DNA of 64,000 bases, from contig DAIOEN010000005.1 in the NCBI GenBank assembly GCA_036746235.1, positions 21,323-85,322 on the forward strand. The letters are read 5' to 3'. A model generated the notes under the pieces. It searched no databases. It was given only the letters and a program-made list of their open reading frames with translations, and was not told where the DNA came from. This DNA comes from CALARM01 sp036746235 (GTDB lineage: Bacteria > Vulcanimicrobiota > SpSt-956 > JAKJGF01). This document shows, piece by piece, positions 51,679-60,544 of the stretch. Within the stretch, counting starts at the first letter, position 1. Each line of letters opens with the position of its first letter. The translations under genes were made by a program, and so were the position numbers.

Positions 51679-53535
51679 TTAATCTTTTCCATGAGGGGAT
51701 ATTTTTTTCTTATAAATACAGGCTCTCTTACATTCAAGAGCAGGACAATCAGCATTTATGTTGAGAGCCATGTTAAAATCATTGAGAGCTCTCTTCATAT
51801 CCCCTCTTTCATAATAAAAATTACCTCTGTTCATATAAGCCCTGAAAAAATCTTCAGGTTTATTTCTACTGAAAACTTTAAAGCTATAAGGACTTATACT
51901 TAAAGCTCTGTTAAAATCAATGAGAGCTTTATCATATTCTCCTTTTTTATAATAACTATAACCTCTGTTATTAATTGCATCCACGTAATTTTCATCAATC
52001 TTTACAGCTCTGTCGAAATTTAAAATAGCCCTGTCATAATCTCCTTTATCCATATATACTTTTGCCATATTATTAAAGGCAGAGGAAAAATTCTCTCTCA
52101 GATTTATTGCATTATTGAAATCTTTAATAGCTCTGTCATAATCTCCCTTTTTATAATAACTATACCCCCTGTTATTATATATACTGCCGTAAAGTGAAGA
52201 AGCATCAGGAACATGGTTCAGAAGGAAATCATAATCATCTGCAGCTTTATCATAATCTCCTCTGTCCATATAGCCACAGGCCCGATTGTACAGAGCCTGA
52301 TACATACGGGGATTTTTCTCAAGAACATCATTCCAGAGTGTTATGCTGTCATGCCATACCTGACATCTCTGCCAGGTGAGCATACTCAATATAACAATCA
52401 TGAGAGTGAAAATCGTTATAAATAAAATTCTGAATATGTTAGAAGCATATTTTATATAGATCCAGTAAAAAAATTCCCCGGCAATATAAAACAGCCCTGT
52501 ATATGGTATATAAGTATAACGGTCGGCAACTATTTGATCCATATTAGGTACAAGCTGGAGTAAAGGAAAAATTGTGATAAAGAAAAATAAAAAACCGGCC
52601 CATATTTTTTCCGTATATCTTTTCGAATATATCACACCTGCAGTTAAAATCAGTATCAGTAAAGGAGAAAGATATATCAGAGGAGAAAAATGTTCTGGCC
52701 TGTTATATATTATGGAAAGATTTATCGGCCATACAACTTTAAAGAGATAAAAGATAAGGCCATAACAGGCAATTAAAGAATTATTTAAAATAACGAAAAA
52801 ATTACATGGCACAGAAGAAGAAAAAGAATTTAGAGTGGTAAAGGCAAAAATCAGACATATGAAAAAGAAAGGAATTTTATCAGTTACGATGGTCAGGTTA
52901 AATTTTCTTTTTAAAAAATAACAGTCAAGAAGGAGCAATACAAAAGGAAGAGTAACTCCCACAGGTTTTGATAAAAGTGACAGAAGAAACATAAAAAGAG
53001 AAAGAATATAAAATTTTACAGATATTTTTTTTCTGAATTCAATATAAGCCAGTAAAGTTAACATGAAAAAAAAGGTTGATAAAACATCTTTCCTTTCGGA
53101 AATCCAGGCAACAGATTCTACATGAAGGGGATGTATGCCCCATAAAAGAGATGTTATAGATGAAGCATACATATTATTCCCCAGTCTCAGGATAAGACAG
53201 AATATAAAAAAAGTATTGAAAAGATGGAGCATCAGATTTGTCTTATGGTATACAGAAGGGTTCAGATAGAAAAAATGTCTTTCCACTGCATAGGATAATA
53301 TGGTAAGAGGATGATAGAGAGTATAATAAGATGAAGTAAATATCTTTTTCACAGACCCGTAAGATAAAAAGAGAATAGTAGAATTTTCCGTAACATATCT
53401 GTTATCATCCCAGTTAGTAAATTCATTCCACAGAGAAGGAGAAAAAGCAATAAGAGTTACAGATAAAATAATAAAGACTGATAATAAAATAGCCGGATAA
53501 GAATAATTTTTATATTCCATAAATATTGATCTCAA
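51679..53535 (-). CDS. TMTC-like membrane glycosyltransferase with TPR tail, paralogue 1
   Basis: A 618-residue protein. A TTG start at 53535 is favoured because AGAGGA is 5 bases upstream; the first ATG is five codons in. The N-terminal two thirds (to about 390) hold around 11 TM helices and the early-loop motif FTNWDDNRYVTENS, with the acidic pair expected for GT-C fold lipid-linked sugar transferases. QLVPNMDQIVADRYTYIPY is a further conserved block. The C-terminus has five TPR-like units (NNRGYSYYKKGDYDRAIKDFN). This is the plan of TMTC-type protein O-mannosyltransferases and bacterial relatives. Donor and acceptor are unknown. Confidence 0.85.
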   Translation of the reverse strand: MRSIFMEYKNYSYPAILLSVFIILSVTLIAFSPSLWNEFTNWDDNRYVTENSTILFLSYGSVKKIFTSSYYTLYHPLTILSYAVERHFFYLNPSVYHKTNLMLHLFNTFFIFCLILRLGNNMYASSITSLLWGIHPLHVESVAWISERKDVLSTFFFMLTLLAYIEFRKKISVKFYILSLFMFLLSLLSKPVGVTLPFVLLLLDCYFLKRKFNLTIVTDKIPFFFICLIFAFTTLNSFSSSVPCNFFVILNNSLIACYGLIFYLFKVVWPINLSIIYNRPEHFSPLIYLSPLLILILTAGVIYSKRYTEKIWAGFLFFFITIFPLLQLVPNMDQIVADRYTYIPYTGLFYIAGEFFYWIYIKYASNIFRILFITIFTLMIVILSMLTWQRCQVWHDSITLWNDVLEKNPRMYQALYNRACGYMDRGDYDKAADDYDFLLNHVPDASSLYGSIYNNRGYSYYKKGDYDRAIKDFNNAINLRENFSSAFNNMAKVYMDKGDYDRAILNFDRAVKIDENYVDAINNRGYSYYKKGEYDKALIDFNRALSISPYSFKVFSRNKPEDFFRAYMNRGNFYYERGDMKRALNDFNMALNINADCPALECKRACIYKKKISPHGKD

Positions 53536-53625
53536 TAAAATCCTCTTTTTTTTATATTCCTGCAGGCATCTTATAGTTAGTTTTATAATAATCCATGAAA
53601 GAGTAAGCTGTGATTATTTTTTCAT

Positions 53626-55797
53626 CTATAATTGAAAGAGATAGGACATTTTCATAAAAAACATATCTCCTTCTGTATCATACATGCCCAGATCATTCTG
53701 AAAATATCTCTTATTATAACCTGCAAAGAAAACAGTGCCGGGATTGGGGGTCCATGTAAAGAGAAGATTTATCCCCAGTCTGTGTCCATAGGAATTATAA
53801 TCTATAATATTCCTGAAAGCCAGATCCCTGTTAAACTGGTATGTAAGAGCATTTCTGAAAATACTTACATCGTAAATTATTTCATCTGTAACAGGGTCAG
53901 AAAGTTTACCTCTGGAATAAGTAAAGGTATTCCTGAAATTTTCCCCGGGTCTAACGTTTACAGTCATATTAAATCCGGAGGAATTTCCCATGAGCAACCT
54001 GTCAGGATCATAATTGACTTCTTTCCCCCAGTAAACGTTAAAACCTCCTGAGATGGTTTTACTGTAAGATGTATAGAAACTGACACCTGCAATAGATGGA
54101 TAAAAATCGATACCGCCGTATTTCAGATAATCGAAATATGCATAGCCTCCAAAATTTGTCTGATTTGCAAGTTCGAAATAAATATCTGTACCGGCACTGC
54201 TTTCCGTAAGATTTCCATTGTAATCATAGTAAAAATCTCCATAAACAGAAGTACCCAGTGCCCTTAAGAATACAGTATCATCTTCTGCAAGGAAATCATA
54301 TCCGAGCCATGTAGAATATTTCTTATAACCTGTTCTGTAAATAAACCCCGTATCTGCCTGAAAATCAGGATCTACAGACGTATGTGACAGGCCATAATAG
54401 AGATTTCTCCCTGTATAGTTAAAAGTCATGTCAGAAGCGCCTCCATATCTGAGAGATCCATCTTCATCTCCTGTGTCAGAGTTTAATCCCTGGAAATTCA
54501 GGCTGTACTGTCCGAATTTCAGTTCTCCGTCTATACCGTAAACTCTGTTATGGGAATCTGCAAATTCCCTGTCGGTAAATATAAAACCTATCTGAGACTC
54601 TTCAAATATGTCTCTTTTCATTCTGAGTATTGTGAAAAGGGCATTTTCTTTATATTCAGGGTCACCTGGTTCATAAAGATCTCCTGGAGCAGAATCTGAA
54701 GCCATGATAAAACCTATGGTGTTTTTACCTGCCTTTCCTGTAAGTTTCAATCCTCCTTCAGGTTTCACTATGTTCCTTGTATAAACAGTCATGAGAGGTG
54801 TTTCAAATATATCCCGGCCTTCCAGGAAAAAAGGTCTTTTTTCGGGAATATAGATAGGAAATCTTGTATTTACATCTATCTGTGGCGCATCTGCTTCTAC
54901 CTGGCTGAAATCAGGGTTCAGAGTGGCATCGAGTGTAATGGTCGAAGTAAGTCCTATTTTAAAATTTATCCCCGGGTCTATGTTAAAAGGTTCCCGGGAA
55001 AAATTATTATCTTCATCCTTTTCTCCGGTGCTTGATGTTACAATGACAGGAATAATCTGTACAGGATGGCCTATATTTATATCCTGAAAACCGCAAAAAG
55101 TGCCTTCCTCTTGCTGCCAGTCAGGTATATCCCTTGATTCTGCCTTCCAGGAAACTGTTTCACCTTTAGATGGAATTGACCTCGTAATACGGAGCCCCCA
55201 GAGGGTATCTATACTCAATTCGGGAAATTTTATACTGGAAAAGGGCAGACATACCTCCACTGTATAACCATCATCTGCAAGAATTCCTTTAGAGGTAAAC
55301 TGTGTATCCCAGTTATAATCGCCATTTCTGGCATCTGCCTGTATACCAAGGGGATTGAAAGAAAAGAGATAATAATTTCTCCTGTCATAATAGGTGTCAA
55401 AATAGATGGATACTGTATCATCTGCGGAAATACTGTCTCTTTTAGCAATAGTGCACCTTATACTGTCTTTTTCTGTGCTAAAAGCATGAAAGGCTATATA
55501 TATATTCTCTTTATCATAGCCCATATATACAGAGGTCTTTTCCGATGGTTTTGTATTGTCTCCCGGCCAGGTCTGAAAATCAAGAGATAACTCTATGGCC
55601 TCACTCCAGCATTTATCATCAAGAAGGCCGTTTATCAAAGGAGCTTCTGTTACAGAAGGTATAATAAAATCTCCTTTATTATTCCCTTCCTCTGCTGCTT
55701 TTGTAAAGGAAAAACAGAATAAAACCGGGAGAAATATAAAAAGATATATTAAATTTTTTCTGTTAATCATTATTAATCTACGCGGGCTGCCTTTCAT
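53626..55797 (-). CDS. CBM9-like plus DUF5916 outer-membrane-type protein
   Basis: A 723-residue protein. A signal peptide (YLFIFLPVLFCFSFTKAA) is followed at about 45-230 by a CBM9/DOMON-like carbohydrate-binding beta-sandwich (PLINGLLDDKCWSEA, VYMGYDKENIYIAFHA). Then comes a DUF5916 region of alternating strands ending in aromatic residues (MKMSYLFQL), consistent with a beta-barrel. The motif FFLEGRDIFETP is typical. It lies between two TMTC-like paralogues on the same strand, so surface glycan handling is a reasonable guess. Ribosome binding site unclear; a promoter module lies about 250 bp upstream. Confidence 0.85.
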   Translation of the reverse strand: MKGSPRRLIMINRKNLIYLFIFLPVLFCFSFTKAAEEGNNKGDFIIPSVTEAPLINGLLDDKCWSEAIELSLDFQTWPGDNTKPSEKTSVYMGYDKENIYIAFHAFSTEKDSIRCTIAKRDSISADDTVSIYFDTYYDRRNYYLFSFNPLGIQADARNGDYNWDTQFTSKGILADDGYTVEVCLPFSSIKFPELSIDTLWGLRITRSIPSKGETVSWKAESRDIPDWQQEEGTFCGFQDINIGHPVQIIPVIVTSSTGEKDEDNNFSREPFNIDPGINFKIGLTSTITLDATLNPDFSQVEADAPQIDVNTRFPIYIPEKRPFFLEGRDIFETPLMTVYTRNIVKPEGGLKLTGKAGKNTIGFIMASDSAPGDLYEPGDPEYKENALFTILRMKRDIFEESQIGFIFTDREFADSHNRVYGIDGELKFGQYSLNFQGLNSDTGDEDGSLRYGGASDMTFNYTGRNLYYGLSHTSVDPDFQADTGFIYRTGYKKYSTWLGYDFLAEDDTVFLRALGTSVYGDFYYDYNGNLTESSAGTDIYFELANQTNFGGYAYFDYLKYGGIDFYPSIAGVSFYTSYSKTISGGFNVYWGKEVNYDPDRLLMGNSSGFNMTVNVRPGENFRNTFTYSRGKLSDPVTDEIIYDVSIFRNALTYQFNRDLAFRNIIDYNSYGHRLGINLLFTWTPNPGTVFFAGYNKRYFQNDLGMYDTEGDMFFMKMSYLFQL

Positions 55798-56046
55798 AAT
55801 AAATTCATCATCGTCATTATGAATTCTGCTTCTATTTTTTTCTTTCTCTTCTGTATTCTTATCATCTTTGAATATATAGCCGATCCGACATTAAGAGGCT
55901 ATCCAAAAAGTATAATATAGTCTACCAGGTTAAAAATTTCCGATTTTATGTTATAAAATTCATAGAAAATATAAATTTTTCAAACAATTAAACCCTAATT
56001 TAAATTGGCTAATTTTTTCTTGCAGCACTATAGCATGTTATATAAT
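55798..56046. other. Long leader region with IS-end-like motif, no gene seen
   Basis: It contains GAGGCTATCCAAAAAGT (55895-55911), similar to GAGCCTATCCGAAAAGT at 62362-62378. Both look like insertion-sequence termini, but no transposase or partner end is visible. It separates the promoter module at 56047 from the DUF5916 gene. Confidence 0.35.
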
Positions 56047-56148
56047 ATTATAAATAAATTTATTTCACTTGTACTATAAAAAATGTTAATAAAATGTTAA
56101 CAGAAATCATATATGTAGATGTAGTAATTTAAGACAAAAAAAAACGAT
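56047..56148 (-). promoter_or_regulatory. Conserved promoter module, possibly displaced from its gene
   Basis: Minus strand: ATCG with T-tract and TTTGTCTTAAATTACTAC, GTTAAC at 56101, TTAACA 11 bp later, and TATAAT at 56052-56047 (49 bp). This is one of the best-preserved copies, yet the nearest downstream start is about 250 bp away. Confidence 0.7.
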
Positions 56149-56205
56149 AAGATAAAAAATTGATTTCATTTATTTTTACAACATAGTGGAAATATTGATG
56201 ATGTT

Positions 56206-56253
56206 CCGTTTTATCAGCTTCTGTCTGACAGGCTCTTACAAAGAAAAATAATG
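56206..56253. mobile_element. MITE (33-bp-arm family), single-arm fragment
   Basis: TTTTATCAGCTTCTGTCTGA, CAGGCTCTTAC and AAGAAAAAT match the right arm of the copies at 51241 and 62157 in reverse orientation. The rest of the element is missing. It lies at the 3' side of the TMTC-like gene at 56286. Confidence 0.65.
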
Positions 56254-56285
56254 ACCCTTCTGAACGCTTACCATTATAAATCTCT

Positions 56286-58136
56286 TTAATCTTTTCCATG
56301 AGGTGATATTCTTTTCTGATAAATACAGGCTCTCTTACACTCAAGATCAGGACAATCAGGATTTATTTTGAGAGCCATGTTAAAATCATTCAGAGCTCTG
56401 TTCATATCCACTCTTTCATAATAAAAATTTCCTCTGTTCATATAAGCCCTGAAAAAATCTTCAGGCTTATTTTTGCTGATAACTTTGAATTTATATGGGC
56501 TAATACTCAACGCTCTGTTAAAATCCAGAATACTTTTATCATATTCTCCCTTTTTATAATATGCATAACCTCTGTTATTAATGGCATCCATATAATTTCC
56601 GTCTATATTTATTGCTCTGTCAAAATCTAAAATAGCTCTGTTAAAATCTCCTTTATCTATATAAACTTTTCCTCTGTTATTAAAAGCAGAAGAAAAATCA
56701 GATCTAATATTTATTGCTTCATTAAAATCTTTAATAGCTCTATCATATTCTCCCTTTTTATAATAAGCATAACCTCTGTTATTATATATACTTCCTGTTG
56801 AATTACCAGTAGATGCATTTTTCAGAAGCAAATTATAATCGCATATAGCTTTATCATATTCTCCTTCATAAATATAACCTGCTGCCCTGTTATACAGTGC
56901 CTGATAAAGATTGGGATTTTTATTAAGAACATCATTCCATAGTGTTATACTATTATGCCAGACCTTACATCTCTGCCAGGTCAAAACAGTCAAAAAAATA
57001 ACCATGATAGTAAAAAATGTTATGGCGGCATTTTTTAACATTCTGGAAGAGTTTAAATATTTGATATAAAGCCAGTAAAAAAATTCTCCTCCAATATAGA
57101 GTAAGCCTGTATAGGGTATATAGGTATAGCGATCAGCAACTATTTGATCCATATTTGGTACCAGTTGAAGTAAAGGGAAAACGGTAATAAAGAAAAATAA
57201 GAAACCGAAACATATCTTTTCTGTATATTTTCTTGAATAAACTATAAGACATAATAAAACTCCTGTTATTACAGGGGACAAAAATATAAAAAGAGAAAAC
57301 TTCTCTGGCCTGTTATATATTATGGAAAGATTGAAAGGCCATATCACTTTAAAGAGATAAAAGAGAATACCATAACAGGCAATAAAAGAATTATTCAGAA
57401 TATCAGAAATATTACATGGCACAGAAGAAGAAAAAGAATTTAAAGTACAGTATGCAAAAGCAATAGCTAACAAAAAAAATGGAATTTTGTCAGTTATTAT
57501 GGTACGGCTAAATTTTCTTTTAAAAAAATAATAATCAAAAAGAATTAATACAAAGGGGACTGTAACTCCTACAGGTTTCGATAAAAGTGATAAAAAAAAC
57601 ATAAAAAGAGAAAGTATGTAAAATTTTATAGATATATATTTTTTAAAGTCAATATAGGTAAGTAATGTTAAGAGGAAAAAAAAAGTTGAGAGAACATCTT
57701 TCCTTTCGGAAATCCAGACTACAGATTCTACATGAAGAGGGTGTATACCCCATAAAAGAGCAGTTATAAATGAGGCATACATATTATTACCCAGTTTTAA
57801 TATAAGACAGAATATAAAAAGAGTGTTGAAAAGATGTAAAATCAGGTTTGTCGTATGATAAACAGAAGGGTTCAGATAAAAAAAGTGTCTTTCCACTGCA
57901 TAGGATAATATAGTAAGAGGGTGGTAGAGGGTATAATAAGATGAAGTAAATATCTTTTTTACAGATTCAGGAGACAAAAATAGAATAGTAGAATTCTCTG
58001 TAACATATCTGTTGTCATCCCAGTTAGTAAATCCATTCCAGAGAGAAGGAGCAAAAGCAATAAAAGTTACAGCTAAAACAAGAAAGATATATACAGCCTT
58101 TAATCGTTCTTTATTTTTCTCAAAATTTTTTATCAT
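56286..58136 (-). CDS. TMTC-like membrane glycosyltransferase with TPR tail, paralogue 2
   Basis: A 616-residue protein, highly similar along its whole length to 51679-53535 apart from the first 20 residues. It has the same FTNWDDNRYVTENS loop, around 11 TM helices, the QLVPNMDQIVADRYTY block and about five TPR-like repeats (NNRGYAYYKKGEYDRAIKDFN). Both end in ISPHGKD. The similarity stops at the ends of the coding sequence. No clear ribosome binding site. A duplicated gene pair flanking the DUF5916 gene suggests a surface-glycosylation cluster. Confidence 0.85.
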   Translation of the reverse strand: MIKNFEKNKERLKAVYIFLVLAVTFIAFAPSLWNGFTNWDDNRYVTENSTILFLSPESVKKIFTSSYYTLYHPLTILSYAVERHFFYLNPSVYHTTNLILHLFNTLFIFCLILKLGNNMYASFITALLWGIHPLHVESVVWISERKDVLSTFFFLLTLLTYIDFKKYISIKFYILSLFMFFLSLLSKPVGVTVPFVLILFDYYFFKRKFSRTIITDKIPFFLLAIAFAYCTLNSFSSSVPCNISDILNNSFIACYGILFYLFKVIWPFNLSIIYNRPEKFSLFIFLSPVITGVLLCLIVYSRKYTEKICFGFLFFFITVFPLLQLVPNMDQIVADRYTYIPYTGLLYIGGEFFYWLYIKYLNSSRMLKNAAITFFTIMVIFLTVLTWQRCKVWHNSITLWNDVLNKNPNLYQALYNRAAGYIYEGEYDKAICDYNLLLKNASTGNSTGSIYNNRGYAYYKKGEYDRAIKDFNEAINIRSDFSSAFNNRGKVYIDKGDFNRAILDFDRAINIDGNYMDAINNRGYAYYKKGEYDKSILDFNRALSISPYKFKVISKNKPEDFFRAYMNRGNFYYERVDMNRALNDFNMALKINPDCPDLECKRACIYQKRISPHGKD

Positions 58137-58184
58137 ATTTTTACTGAACTATAGCTCTATTTACAGACATTTACCTTGAAAGTA

Positions 58185-58256
58185 TAGGAAATTTCATTTT
58201 TAATGGCGAAAAATAAAGTTTTAGATGAAATTTTATCTGGACGCAGTTTATCTAAA
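58185..58256. repeat. 75-bp dispersed repeat, copy 5, interrupted by a MITE
   Basis: AGGAAATTTCATTTTTAATG through TTTATCTAAATA, then the MITE, then ATTTAAT resumes at about 58394. Rejoined, it reads TCTAAATAATTTAAT as in the 16530 copy. Confidence 0.8.
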
Positions 58257-58393
58257 TATAGTGTATTTCATAACTTATTAGAATTCAAGTGAGTAGTGAG
58301 TGGTGAGTGGTGAGTAGTAAAGGCAATCTTTTACTCACTATTCACTACTCACTATTCACTCATTAATTATGAATAGTTATGAAATTAACTATA
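58257..58393. mobile_element. TA-inserting MITE, copy 2, nested in 75-bp repeat
   Basis: Ends TAGTGTATTTCATAAC and GTTATGAAATTAACTA (inverse TAGTTAATTTCATAAC), flanked by a duplicated TA. The interior is two opposed 7-bp-period arrays (GTGAGTA/GTGAGTG at 58288-58316, then TTCACTA/CTCACTA). TA duplication is the hallmark of the Tc1/mariner-IS630 superfamily. No transposase in the window. Confidence 0.85.
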
Positions 58394-58464
58394 ATTTAAT
58401 TTCCCCGGATTAGTATAACATTTTTTTAAACTATTTTTCAATTATTATTTACGAACCTTATATA

Positions 58465-58493
58465 TTGACAAGTTTTTGTTTTTTTTTTAATAT
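58465..58493 (+). promoter_or_regulatory. Sigma-70-type promoter upstream of TPR gene
   Basis: TTGACA at 58465-58470 and TAATAT at 58488-58493 with a 17-bp spacer, 27 bp before the ATG. Confidence 0.65.
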
Positions 58494-58520
58494 TGCATAG
58501 GAACTGAATCTGGAAATACT

Positions 58521-59102
58521 ATGAATCTCAAGAAAGAGACTTTTGTGGCTGATATAGAAGAATACGTAAATAATATAATTGAATATAATAAAAACTTATG
58601 GGAGCAAAGTCTTCTGGAAGGAAATGTCCCTCTTGCTATAGAGATAATGTGCAGAATCGGCGATATTTTTCCTGACAAAAGTGAATCCTTATATGAACTC
58701 ATAAAGATTTCCAGAAAGATATTGAAATTATATCCTGAAGATATGGATATATATTATTTTATTGCTATATGTTATATTAAACTCTATGACTTTGGCCTGG
58801 CAACCGTAGCAGTAAGAAAGGCTCTCAGATTAAATCGCGATACTGTAAGATTTTATAAATTGCTTGCCTATCTGTATATACGAACACTTGACATACCGCA
58901 GGCTATAGATATTTATAAAAAATTAATGGAACTTGCTCCGGAAGAAGAGAACTATCTGCTTTTTAGCATGGGATTTGCTTATCTGTGTATGAATAATATA
59001 GAAGAAGCTGTAAAGATATGGAAAGAAACAATAAAAAAATACCCTCACTGCAGGCTGTGCGGGTCTGCACTGGAATTTATAGAAAAAGGTAACATAACAT
59101 GA
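58521..59102 (+). CDS. TPR-repeat protein
   Basis: A 193-residue all-helical protein. At least three TPR-like units are visible (SESLYELIKISRKILKLYPED, DIYYFIAICYIKLYDFGLA, NYLLFSMGFAYLCMNNIEEAVKIW). Two Cys near the end (HCRLCGS) could bind metal. Its stop overlaps the start of the radical SAM gene by ATGA, so the two are coupled and probably act together, with this protein as a scaffold or substrate carrier. No signal peptide. Confidence 0.75.
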   Translation: MNLKKETFVADIEEYVNNIIEYNKNLWEQSLLEGNVPLAIEIMCRIGDIFPDKSESLYELIKISRKILKLYPEDMDIYYFIAICYIKLYDFGLATVAVRKALRLNRDTVRFYKLLAYLYIRTLDIPQAIDIYKKLMELAPEEENYLLFSMGFAYLCMNNIEEAVKIWKETIKKYPHCRLCGSALEFIEKGNIT

Positions 59103-60472
59103 AATTAGGTTTTATAGCTGCTGCTGATCGTGAAAATAATTTTAATAAAATAGAACCTCTTGGTTTACTCTATATGGCAGCTTACCTTGAAAAATATTTG
59201 AATTTTGAAAATGTAATAATAGCAGAAGATGTGGAAACACTTATAGTGGAAAAACCTGATCTTGTCGGCATCTCTACTTACAGTACCTGTATAGGCAGGG
59301 CAGGTGAAATTGCAAAGAGAGTCAAAGAAGAAATCGGTGTCCCTGTTATAATAGGCGGGCCTCATGTGACACTTTACCCGGAGTATATACCGGAAAATTG
59401 CGATATTGGTGTTATAGGAGAAGGAGAACAGACAATTTCGGAACTTCTGGAACTTTATTTAAAGGAACATGTCTTTTCACCTCATGAATTAAGAAAGATA
59501 AAAGGCATTATATTTAAAGACGGTTCTGAAAGAGTAAAAACACCGGAAAGAGGGTTAATTCTTCCCCTTGATATAATACCGCCTCCTAAAAGAGAACTTG
59601 TCCATGATTCTTTTTTTGTTCCCAATATTATGACAGGGAGAGGATGTCCCTATAAATGCAGTTTCTGTGCCACCCAGCTTGTATGGAAAAAATATCGTAA
59701 CTTTTCTCCCGAATATGTAAGTAAGGAACTTCTTACACTCATAGATAATGATAATTTCAACAAAATAGAATTCGGCGATGACCTTTTTGCTATATCAAAT
59801 GACAGGGTAAAAGCCATACATGATATTATAATAAATAATGAATTACATAAAAAAGCTTTTTTCTATGTTAATATAAGAGCAAATATATTCAATGAAGAAA
59901 TGGCCTGTCTTTTTAAGGAGATGAATGTGACAAAGGTTTTTGTAGGCTTTGAATCCGGTTCTGATAAAATATTGAAGTTTTATAACAAGAAACAGACCGT
60001 AAAAGATAATCAGAAGGTAGTGGATTTATGCCATAAATATGATATAGGAATTATCAGTTCTTTTATAGCGGGAGCTCCTGTAGAGACAGAAGACGATATA
60101 AAAGCAACCCGTGATTTTATATACAGAAATTCAGAAAAAATAGCTGTTTTTGTAGTATGTTATTTACAGCCATGTCCCGGCACACCTTTATGGAATACCA
60201 TGAAATTACCGCCTGTAAGAAGTGAAAAAGATTTACAGGAAGTTATCTGTCGTAAGAATTTCAGTGAATATCTTTCAGACGAGCAGCTTGAAAACTATTT
60301 AAATGAAATAAACAGTATTTATAAAGGGCCTGTTAAACACCTTTCTCATGGTCTTGATCTTATCTGTGGATTACACAAAAAAGGTCTTTATTCTGTGCCT
60401 GATCATCAGTCGCTGAATGATTTGATGACTTTTAGAGACAGAGGGAAGAATGTCGTGAGTCTTGAAAAGTGA
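59099..60472 (+). CDS. B12-binding-domain radical SAM enzyme
   Basis: A 457-residue protein. Residues 1-130 form a cobalamin-binding-like Rossmann domain (VGISTYSTCIGRA, VPVIIGGPHVTLYPE), though the DxHxxG His motif of true cobalamin ligands is not evident. The radical SAM cluster motif is CPYKCSFC (C183, C187, C190), followed by a TIM-barrel region with EFGDDLFA, KVFVGFESGSDKIL and YLQPCPGTPLW. Elp3/MiaB-like. Typical reactions are methylations or methylthiolations of lipids, peptides or cofactors; the substrate is unknown. Coupled to the TPR gene by an ATGA overlap. Confidence 0.88.
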   Translation: MKLGFIAAADRENNFNKIEPLGLLYMAAYLEKYLNFENVIIAEDVETLIVEKPDLVGISTYSTCIGRAGEIAKRVKEEIGVPVIIGGPHVTLYPEYIPENCDIGVIGEGEQTISELLELYLKEHVFSPHELRKIKGIIFKDGSERVKTPERGLILPLDIIPPPKRELVHDSFFVPNIMTGRGCPYKCSFCATQLVWKKYRNFSPEYVSKELLTLIDNDNFNKIEFGDDLFAISNDRVKAIHDIIINNELHKKAFFYVNIRANIFNEEMACLFKEMNVTKVFVGFESGSDKILKFYNKKQTVKDNQKVVDLCHKYDIGIISSFIAGAPVETEDDIKATRDFIYRNSEKIAVFVVCYLQPCPGTPLWNTMKLPPVRSEKDLQEVICRKNFSEYLSDEQLENYLNEINSIYKGPVKHLSHGLDLICGLHKKGLYSVPDHQSLNDLMTFRDRGKNVVSLEK

Positions 60473-60480
60473 GTGTATAT

Positions 60481-60529
60481 GCATTACGCATTACGAACCA
60501 CCCGTTACGCGTTACCCGTCACGAATTAA
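60481..60529. repeat. Heptamer array before the clostripain gene
   Basis: CATTACG, CATTACG, AACCACC, CGTTACG, CGTTACC, CGTCACG, AATTAAG: seven units with period 7 in the short gap between two genes. Confidence 0.65.
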
Positions 60530-60544
60530 GAAAGGGGTATTTTT

